Below, one piece after another: positions 19,885 to 28,900 of a stretch of 36,408 nt of DNA (its first letter is position 1; each line of letters starts with the position of its first letter). Both the position numbers and the translations under genes were made by a program. The notes beneath the pieces are model-generated. The model made no database searches. It saw only the letters and a list, made by a program, of their open reading frames with translations, and was not told the origin of the DNA. Origin of the DNA: a virus; IMG/VR virus record IMGVR_UViG_3300008117_000193, positions 1 to 36,408 of that record; one strand, written 5' to 3'.

Positions 19885-22764
19885 ATGGAACCGCAAGAGT
19901 TTCTTGCGGCGGTATTGCCGCCGCCAGGGCACGGCTATTACTGCGCCGTCGCGCTGCCAAGCAAAATACAGAAGTTCAGCGAAGACATCAGCTACGTCAA
20001 TGCATACGCCCAACGCTGGGCAGAGCAAGGCAAGGACGCGTACTTCGCGCTGGCTACATTCAGGGAGGAGGGCTCCCGCGAAGCGGTGAACGCCGCATTC
20101 ATCAAGTCCGTGTTCATCGACATGGACGGCTACACATCCAAGAAGGAGGCGGCATCTGCACTGAGCGCTTTCCTTGAGCGCACCGGTCTCGACGCGTTCG
20201 GCACGCCGTGGGTGGTGGCCTCGGGCGGCGGGCTGCACTGTTACTGGGCGCTGGAGGCGCCGGTCGAGATTGCGCAGTGGAAGCCCGTGGGCGAAGCGCT
20301 GAAGCGCCTGTGCAAGCAGGAGTCTCTGGCCATCGACATGACCGTGCCTGCCGACGCAGCCCGCGTGCTGCGCGTCCCGGGGACACGGAACTTCAAGCCC
20401 AAGTACCCCGAGCCCCGGCCTGTCAAGCTGCTGGTCGAGGGCTGCACAGTGCCGTTCGAGGCGTTCTCGCAGCACATCTTCTCCCTGGTTGGCGAGCCCG
20501 AGCCCGCCATGCCAACCCTGTCCCTGCCGGGAACACGCCCCACGGCCACAGCGACAGGCGTGAAGCTCGTGGAGAACAGCGCCGTCCGGTTAAAGACCGT
20601 CCTGATGCGCACCAAGGACGGCGACGGCTGCGCCCAGCTTGCGCACTACGTCAACAACGCCAAGGACGAAGGCATGGAGCCGCTGTGGCGCGGCTGGCTG
20701 TCCCAGGCCAAGTACTGTGCGGACGGTGATCGCGCCGCGAAATGGCTGAGCGACCTGCATCCCTACGATGCGCAGCGCATGCAGACCAAGCTGCGGGAGA
20801 TCAAGGGGCCGTACCCCTGTCTCAAGTTCGACAGCGAGAACCCAGGCGTGTGCCAGAAGTGCCCGCACTTCGGCAAGATCACGAACCCCCTGGCGCTTGG
20901 CAGAGAGCTTGTGGCCGACAACGCGCCCAAGGAAATCGAGATCACGCCTGCGGACCCGGACGATCCAGAAGCGCCGCCCATCACGGTCGTGCGCCCCACG
21001 CCGCCCAAGGGGTACAGCTACGGCGCCAACGGCGGCGTGTACGTGGACAAGATGGTGGAGGAGGCCGACGGCACCAAGCGCAAGAAGCAGGTGCTCGTGC
21101 TCCCCTACGACCTGTTTGTCGTGGACCTGCTGAACAAGGAGGGCGAGCACACCGTCCACATGGTGGCCAACCGCCCCAACAAGGCCATCGACATCCTCAT
21201 GCCGCAGCGCTACGCGGTCAGCAAGGACGAATGCGTCAAGGCCCTGGCGCAGCAGAACATCATCGCGGCGTTCGGCCCGGGCAACGACGTCAACCTCTAC
21301 GAGTACGTCCGGGCGTGCGTGGTGGACGCCAGCACATCCAAGCAGCCCATCCTCGTGCCGCAACAGTATGGTTGGCAGGAGGACGGCTCGTTCGTCTATA
21401 GCGGGCGCGTGTTCCGCCCCGACGGCACCTCCCGCACGGTGCCCATGCCTGACCTAGCCAACCTGACCCGCAACACGCGGTCCCAGGGCACGCTGGAGGG
21501 CTGGCGCAAGCTGCCGCAGATGCTGATCAAGCGCAAGCTGTACGACCATCTGGCCATCGCCAGCATCGCCTTCGGCGCCCCGCTGATGCGCTTCACCCAG
21601 ATGAGCGCGTTGACGTTTCATGCAGGCTCGACCGACTCGGGCACCGGCAAGTCGCTGGCCCTGTCCCTGCTGAACTCCGTGTGGGGGCATCCGATCAGGT
21701 ATCGCACCGGCAAGTCCACCTCGCCTGTGACCATGCAGCAGCGCATGGGCAACCTCAACAGCCTGCCGTTCACGAGCGACGAGATCACGCACAAGTCGCG
21801 TCAGGACATGGAGTGGTTCCCGGGGTTCATCTTCGACGCGTCCGAGGGCCAGGGCAAGGAGAAGAGCGAGGTCCACCACAACCGCGAGCGCATCAACAAC
21901 GTCTCGTGGTTCACGCTGCTGCTCCTGACCTCCAACACGCACATGCACGACTACATGTCGGGCGCGCGCAACCATACGTCGCAGGGCGAACTGCTGCGCA
22001 TGCTGGAGTGGACGCCAGAGGTCAAGCTGGAGTGGTCCCCCGAGGAGGAAGACCTCCTGAAGTCGCTGAGCAACCACTACGGGGTCGCAGGCGAGCGCTA
22101 CGTCAAGTGGCTCGTGCAGAACCAAGAGCTTGCACGGAGCATCACGCTCAAGGTCATCGCCAAGATCAAGGTGGACTGGCAGATGGGCGGGGACGAGCGC
22201 TTCTGGGCAGCCGGTTGCGGGTGCGTGATTGCCGGTGCGATCTTGGCGTCTAGCAAGTATGCAGACATCATTGACCTGCCGGTTGACGGCATCATTGACA
22301 GCCTGCACAAGATGGTGATCAAGGCCCGCAAGATCGTGAAGAGCGGCGCCCGCACCGCCGAGGATGTGCTGAACGCTTTCACCCGCGAGCACTTCGGCTC
22401 GTTCGTCGTCCTGCGCATGAGCAACGGGTCGCTGCTGGCGGCACTGGGCAACGGGCAGGAGATCGACCAGACCCTGACGCGCAGCAAGGTCATGGGGCGC
22501 GTGGAGCATGAGATAGCCAAGCGTGGCTACGTCGAGTACTGCATCGAGGAGCAGGTGCTCAAGGCGCACTGCGTGTCGATGTCGTTCGGCTACGAAGCGT
22601 TCAAGCGCAACATCCAGGGCATACGCGGCTACGTCGTGCAGTTCATCCGCAAGGACATGATGGCACGCACCCGAGGCCCGCAGATGCGCGTGCGGGCAAT
22701 CAGCATCAGCCGCCCTATCGAGGACGACCCCCATGCGGAAGTGCTTTCCGTGGGACCGGCTTGA
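19885..22764 (+). CDS. Primase-helicase (AEP-like primase + ATPase)
   Basis: This 959-residue protein joins two enzymes. The N-terminal third has archaeo-eukaryotic primase-type motifs: FIDMDG (D79, D81), SGGGLHCYW (H118) and D151 followed by DAARVLRVPGTRNFK. A zinc-knuckle-like C312...C323-x2-C326 follows. The C-terminal half is an ATPase with Walker A GSTDSGTGKS (581-590, K589), preceding an ITHKSRQDME and DASEGQGKEKSE region, similar to DUF927-type phage helicases. It should make primers and unwind DNA at the fork. GAGGGGAG precedes the ATG. Confidence 0.85.
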   Translation: MEPQEFLAAVLPPPGHGYYCAVALPSKIQKFSEDISYVNAYAQRWAEQGKDAYFALATFREEGSREAVNAAFIKSVFIDMDGYTSKKEAASALSAFLERTGLDAFGTPWVVASGGGLHCYWALEAPVEIAQWKPVGEALKRLCKQESLAIDMTVPADAARVLRVPGTRNFKPKYPEPRPVKLLVEGCTVPFEAFSQHIFSLVGEPEPAMPTLSLPGTRPTATATGVKLVENSAVRLKTVLMRTKDGDGCAQLAHYVNNAKDEGMEPLWRGWLSQAKYCADGDRAAKWLSDLHPYDAQRMQTKLREIKGPYPCLKFDSENPGVCQKCPHFGKITNPLALGRELVADNAPKEIEITPADPDDPEAPPITVVRPTPPKGYSYGANGGVYVDKMVEEADGTKRKKQVLVLPYDLFVVDLLNKEGEHTVHMVANRPNKAIDILMPQRYAVSKDECVKALAQQNIIAAFGPGNDVNLYEYVRACVVDASTSKQPILVPQQYGWQEDGSFVYSGRVFRPDGTSRTVPMPDLANLTRNTRSQGTLEGWRKLPQMLIKRKLYDHLAIASIAFGAPLMRFTQMSALTFHAGSTDSGTGKSLALSLLNSVWGHPIRYRTGKSTSPVTMQQRMGNLNSLPFTSDEITHKSRQDMEWFPGFIFDASEGQGKEKSEVHHNRERINNVSWFTLLLLTSNTHMHDYMSGARNHTSQGELLRMLEWTPEVKLEWSPEEEDLLKSLSNHYGVAGERYVKWLVQNQELARSITLKVIAKIKVDWQMGGDERFWAAGCGCVIAGAILASSKYADIIDLPVDGIIDSLHKMVIKARKIVKSGARTAEDVLNAFTREHFGSFVVLRMSNGSLLAALGNGQEIDQTLTRSKVMGRVEHEIAKRGYVEYCIEEQVLKAHCVSMSFGYEAFKRNIQGIRGYVVQFIRKDMMARTRGPQMRVRAISISRPIEDDPHAEVLSVGPA

Positions 22765-22939
22765 GCGTGGTCAGGGCTTCTTCGTCCCCGCCCTGGACCT
22801 AGAGGCTGTGCGAGAGGCGGGACTGCTGGCTGCAGTCCCGCTCCGCTTGAAAGACGCGCGTGCGATGTACGCTATCAGGCAGGGGCGGCTTGGGGTGTTC
22901 TTCTACCGGACATGGCCTGCACCGTCTTCGAGAGCGTGA
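22733..22939 (+). CDS. Small conserved phage-type protein
   Basis: The 68-residue product, RKCFPWDRLERGQGFFVPALDLEAVREAGLLAAVPLRLKDARAM then RLGVFFYRTWP, follows a pattern I know from small phage proteins (CFPWxxLxxGQGFFVP at the front and a GVxFYR end). It overlaps the end of the primase-helicase by 32 bases, and its last 22 codons overlap the end of the giant gene on the other strand. GAGGAC is a weak ribosome site. Confidence 0.7.
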   Translation: MRKCFPWDRLERGQGFFVPALDLEAVREAGLLAAVPLRLKDARAMYAIRQGRLGVFFYRTWPAPSSRA

Positions 22940-25900
22940 TCTTCGCCTGGATCGCCCGGTCAAGCTCCTCGCGCTTCCTCTCAGGTGACAGGTTGGACGC
23001 CCGCACCCTGCGCTCGTAGTCGGTGATCTCTCCCATCTGCTGCCTGAAGGCCCCGGCCACGGACGCCAGCGAAAGCTCGTCGGCCTTCTCCTTGGCGTAC
23101 TGCGCGGCCTTCTCGGACTTGCCCTCCGAGACGAAGCGCTCGTAGGTCTCCTGCGCCTGACGGACCTTGTTCATGCGCTCGTAGACGAGGTCAACGATGC
23201 CGCTGGCGTCCTTGGGTTGGAACAGGGTGCCGATCAGCGGGAGGTCCGAGTAGCGCTTGGTGGCGGGCGCAGGCCCCTCGCCAGCACCGGCAAAGGGTGC
23301 GCTGAGCGCCGCGATGGCGGCCATGCCCATCTGGCCCGTGTAGCCCCGGATCAGGAACTCCAGCTTGATGGGGGAGAAGCCCGTCATCTCGCCAACCGCC
23401 TTGGCAAGCTCCGTGGTGCTGGACTGCGTGCGATACCCCGGCTCCACGCCTTGTTCCCGGGCAGGTTCGATGTCGCGCCCGGTGTAGATCGATGAGCCGA
23501 AGGCCACCTCCAGCGCAGGCTTGACGGCCTGCGGAATGAAGTAGTTCGACAGCCCGGGGACTATCTGCTGGCCGATGTGCTTGAGCGCTTTCTGTGCCTC
23601 TTCTGCACCCTTCTCGTTCGTGGCGATGTTCACAATCGCCTCAGGCAGCGCCTTGAAGATGTAGCCAAGTTCAAACGGGATCGGCAGACGCAGCGGTTCC
23701 TTGATGCCGAACATGTCAAGCGGCACGAACCAGTTGCCGTACTTGTCTTCAGGCTTGGCGTTCTTGTACGCCTCGTCGTCCTGCATGGCCAGGGCGTATG
23801 CGAAGCTCAGGCCAAACAACATCATGCCCCGAACGATGAGCTTCCTGCGCACATTCAAGCGCTCGTTCATCGGCATCTTGCCACGGAACGACCGGTACAG
23901 GACATCGAGGCCCTGGATCTGCGTGTTGAAGAAGGGGATCAACGCGCTGGCCATGTGGATGCTGGGCGACAGCCCGCGCCTGCTGAAGTTCATCGACTCC
24001 AGCGCCATGTACGTGGCTTCCATCTCCGACAGACCTTGCTGCAGGTAGCTCTCGTACTGAGAGCGGCGGGTAAGCGCATCGGCCTGGGCGGCCTTGCTCT
24101 CCAGCCATGCCAGCCCGTTGTTGAAGCTGATCTTGCCCGCCTGCATGTCCTTGATCATCCGGGACATGTCCTCCGGCATGCCGGTGAAGACCTGACCACC
24201 CGTGATGCCGCGCTTCTCCAGAACGTCGGTCTTGCCGATCTGCTTGAGGGCGCTCAGCAGGGGGATCGTGTTTGCACCGCTGGCGATGGAGGCCCCGAGG
24301 GAGTCGCGGAACAACTGCCGAGCCATGTAGACCGGGCTGGCCACGATCAAGCGGCGCAAGAAGCGTGCGGGCATGCCCATGACGCGGATCATGGTCGGGA
24401 ACATCGTCGGGATGCCCGCCAGCCCCTTGACCAGCAGGTCGCTGCTGATGCCCAGCATCTCGGTGTCCACCACGCCGTAGTGCTCGACACCGTCCACCTT
24501 GAAGGTGACCGCGCCTTCCGGCGCTTTGCCGCCCTTGGTCTTGCCGATGGTGGCGAGGCCGACATCCCGGAACTCGAACATCAGGTTCCGCATGGCGAGG
24601 TTGTGCGTCGCCATGTCAATCAGCATCGAGGTGTTCTGGATGCTGCTGGTGATGAAGTCCATAACGGGCTCGTCACCACCAACAAGCTCCTGCAGATGCG
24701 GGCTGTCTTTCAGGTTGCCGATGCGAATGGGCGTCTCTTTGCCAATCAGCAGTTCAGCAACGCCGTCGCGCACGCGGTAGTAGGGGATGTAGTCACTCTC
24801 CTGCAGCAGCTTGTTGGCAAGCTCCCTGCTTATGGCGCCTGTCTGCACGTTGAAGTTCAGCAGGTCGCGGTTGTACTGGTTGTAGATGTCGCGCACCTCA
24901 TTGAAGGCTTCGCGCAACACCGGGTTGGCGTCGATCTCGGCCTTGGCGGCTTTGATGTCCGCTGGCGACGGCATGGAGTCCAGGCGCTTCGACAGGCGGT
25001 CCTTGCGCTTGGTCAGGTTGGTCCGCTGCTCAGCGGACAGCTTCGGCGACTTGAGTTCGCCCTCGATGCGTGCGATCTCCGCGCTGGCCCAGGCGCGACC
25101 GAAGTTCAGCGTGTCGTAGCCCACGCGCTCGCCACGGATCGCCGCCATGTAGAGCGTCACGAGCTTGTTGGCGGCATCGGCGCTGCCCGCTTCCTTGACC
25201 ACATCCTTGCGCTTGAGGATGTCGAACGCCTGCTTCAGGTTGGCGCCATCCTTGGCCTCGATCAAGAACTCCTTGGTGCCGTCACGACGCGTCTTCTCCA
25301 CACGTTCAGGCACACCCACGGTAGCCGCCTGGGAGGTTAAGTGCATGCGCTGGTCGTGCATCCGCAGGTAGTACATCGCCTGCATCGCATCCTTGTCGCT
25401 GACACCCCCGCGCTTGAGCGCCTCTTCGGTCGGGAAGAGCTTGTCGATGTACTGCGTGCGAACGCCCATGCCGAGGAAGTTGTCGCGCAGCTTGTCAACG
25501 AAGCCCTTCTGCCCACCGACGAGGTTGCTTGCTACGCGGCTTGCGGTGGGGAGGTTGCGGGAGAAGAGGATCTCGCCTGCTTCCGCCGGCTGCGGAGCCG
25601 GTGCGCCGGCCACCGCAGGCTGCATCTCCACCTTGGCGGCACCGTAGGCGGTGTTCACGAGGTCGCGCAGGCTGATGCCATTGGGATCCATGCCGAAGAA
25701 CTTGCGCACAGCGGCCTCCATGCGCTGCACGATGCGGCCCAGCCACTGGCCCAGCGGGCTCTTGGTCTGCGGCGTGATCCCAGCGTTGACGGCTTCCTCG
25801 ACGGCGTAGGCCAGCAGCTCGTCGCGCTGCTGGCTCTCGGGGGTCTCAGCGGCCTCCACACGCGCCTGGGCGGCCCGCGCAACACGGCCTTCAGCCGAGG

Positions 25901-28900
25901 TGGCCGGGGCCTTCTGCCAGCGCTCCACGGCGTTCACGAAGGCGTTGTACTGGGCGTCGCCCAGGAGGTTCTTCATCCCGATGTGGGCGCCGACCTCGTG
26001 CAGCAGGACGCTCAGCGCCTGCCCCTGGTTGATGTTCCCGGCGATCAGGAACGCCTTGTTGCCCGCACGGTCAACGAAGCCACGCGCGTCGTCAGGGATG
26101 CGCCCCTCGTACTGCGGGTTGGCCTTGACAAGCGCCTCGACCGAGTCGTAGAGCTGCACCCGACCCAGGTCGGGGAAGTGCGGCTTGAGTTCCGTGCGCA
26201 CGCTGTCGGTAGTGGACGGGTTGGCGGTAGCACCACGGGAGAGTTCGACGTCTTCAAAACCGGCACGGGCGGCAAAAGTCTCCTCAAGCTCCGTCCGCGT
26301 CTTCTCATCAACTGCTTCTTCGGTAGTACGCGCACCACGAGAGGGTTTGGTTTCTGTCGCCGCAGCTTCTTCGAGAGAAATGGCGTCAATATCTTCCGCC
26401 GTTTTAGCGCCTGCACTGACGGCCTCGTCGTACAGGAATTGCTCCAGCGCAGTGAGTTGCTCCTTGCGTTCCTTCTTCTCGAATGCAGCGCGAACAAGCG
26501 CGTTCTTTGCCGCCTCTTCTTTGATACGTGTGTTTTCTGCGATCCGTTCGTCAGCCTTTCGCTGCTGCGAAAGGAGCTTCCGCTCTCGTGCCGTCAGGGG
26601 TTGCCCATTGGCTTGCTTTCCTTCGGCAACAAGCAGATCTTCGGCGTCTTTCTTGGACAGCTCTTCAGGGCCAACACCCTTGCCGCTGTATACCGTCTTT
26701 TGAGGTTTACGGCGCTTCGCTGCTTGTGAACGCGTGAGGGCTTCGCCGGTAGTCTCCCCTGCACCGGCTTGTGCGTCGCGTTGCGATTCAAAAATTGCCG
26801 CAGCTTCGCGTTCACGTGCAGCAATTTCTTCCGGTGTTTCGGGACCGTACGTACGCTTCTCCGCCGCTTGCGGCAAGAAGAAACGCTCTTCAAGATACGC
26901 AATCTTCTGGTAAGTGTTGAGCAGCTCTGCCGTGTCCCGTGCCTGCCCTTTCCAAACCACGCGCTGATTCAACGTCTTGTTGAGCGCGTCGTTGTACTCG
27001 CGCAGTGCAATAGACAGTTCGGGCTCAAGTTGTGAACGCTCCAACGCGGTCTCGGCGTTTTCGTATTCGTACAGCAAGTTGCTGTAGCGGTTGATGAGAT
27101 CCTTTTCGCTACGGAACTCCGCGCCTCTGGAACGTGCAACCGCTTGCCTGATCTTGTTCTCAAGATCTGTGGCGCGGCTGACAAGCCCGTTGAGCACGCG
27201 CTTGGGGTCTTTGTCCAAGAGCGCGAGGTCATCGACGGAGAACTTGGTCTTGATGTTTGCCGCAGTACCCGTTTCACGCGCCAGTCGCTGCGCGTAAGAG
27301 AGCGCAGGCACAATGGTGCCCGACTCTGTACGAAGCTGCATTGCCTCCAGCATGCGCTGGTGCGTCTTCAAGTTTTCGGCGTAATCCGTTGCCTCGTCAG
27401 CTTGCGGTTCAGCCGCAGCTTCGACTTCTTTTGCTTGCCCTTTGAAGACTTCGGCACGCAGCGTACGAAGCCGCTGCTTGGCAGCGACGAGATCATCAGA
27501 GGCTCTTTTGATGGCTTCAGGAGATGCGTTGGCCTTGAGCGTTGCAATCTTGGACTCTGCAACAGCCACCGCAATCTGTGTCTCAAGCCGCCCCATCAAC
27601 GCTTTGTTCCGGGCAATCCGCCCATCAATAGCTTCGAGCTGCCTGCCGAGATCTGCAACAAGTTGACTCAACTCCGGATTCGAAGTTCTCTGTTTCTGGC
27701 TTTCGCTAGCAACAGTCTGCTGCCTCTGAATCTTTACCCGCAGTTCTTTCAGGCCGTTGAGCCACTCCGACGCTTCGCCGTAGCGTTTGTGCAAGTCGCG
27801 CATGCCTGCACGAGCCGTTTCCTTTGCTTGATCAAGCTGTGGAAACTGCCGGTTGTAGATGTCCTCTTCGGCACGTGTAATGCGCGTGAGTTCTTCTTGT
27901 ACGAACTCCAGCGCCTGTTTTGCCCGCGCCTCATCATTGGCTTGCGTGGCAAGCAGTTGGCCTATCTCGTTGAAGTCGGACGCCTTGAGTTTGGGTGCTT
28001 CAGCTTTTTCTCGTTCAACGCGCTCAAGATAAGCGTTGATCAGCGTGCGCTGCCGCGCAAACGCATCCGCAACCTGCTTCAGATTCTTTTCAGAAAGCGT
28101 GAGGGCGCCCATGCCCCCGCGCAAAGCGTCTGTACCCGCCCCCGTCATGCGCAACTCTTTGAGCAGCGCCGCGTTGTTGTTCAGTATGAACTGCGCGTTC
28201 TCAAACGCTTTCTGTTGCTGCTGGTAGACAACCAGCGTTTCTTCAAGCTGCGCAATCTCCTGCTCAAGCGGTTCTATCGCTGCTTCTTTGCGCAGCAGTT
28301 CTCTGGCGTAGCCGTCTTTGACGGCCTTCAAGCGTTCCAGGCGTCTGCGGAATGCTTCGGGCGTGGACGCAATCGTGCCCCGCTCTTTCTCAAGTTCAGG
28401 GAACAGCACCTGCTGCCCCGCGTCTTCTGCTCGCGCCCGCTCCAGCGCGTCCAGCAACGGCTCGATCTCTGAGGCCAAAGACAACGGTGCGCCCTGCGCC
28501 CGGATGGTGCCCTTGCGCGGGGGTTGCGCCAGGAAGCGCCCAGGCTGTCTTTCCGCCTCAGGCCCCGGAGCCATCTGTCGCGCTTCGCGCGGTTGCATCG
28601 GCGTAACAGGCGCTGCGAAGCGCCGGGTGACGTCCGTTTGGCTGCCTCTTTCAGGCGGCAGCACGGGCGTAGCGAAACGATCTGTCGGGACTTCCTGCGC
28701 TTCTCGGGTGGGCTTGCCGATCTGAAATGCGCGTTTGGCGGCTTCGCCAGGAGAAAAACCCTGCGACACAAGCTCGGCATAGCTCCGTTGCCGCGCAAGC
28801 TTGATGTCGTCTTGTGTGCCAAGCGTAGGCTCAACAATGTTCGCGGCGCCGGGAGCGATAGGACGGCGTTGCTGCTCAAGGGTGCGACCTGCCATAGGCA

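Noticed and set aside
23577-25340. 587-codon open frame on the + strand opposite the giant gene
   Set aside because: It is a shadow of the GC3-rich - strand gene, which has domain features; no ribosome site or motif supports it. The same applies to + strand frames at 25341-26729, 27144-28472, 29961-31499 and 31274-32431.
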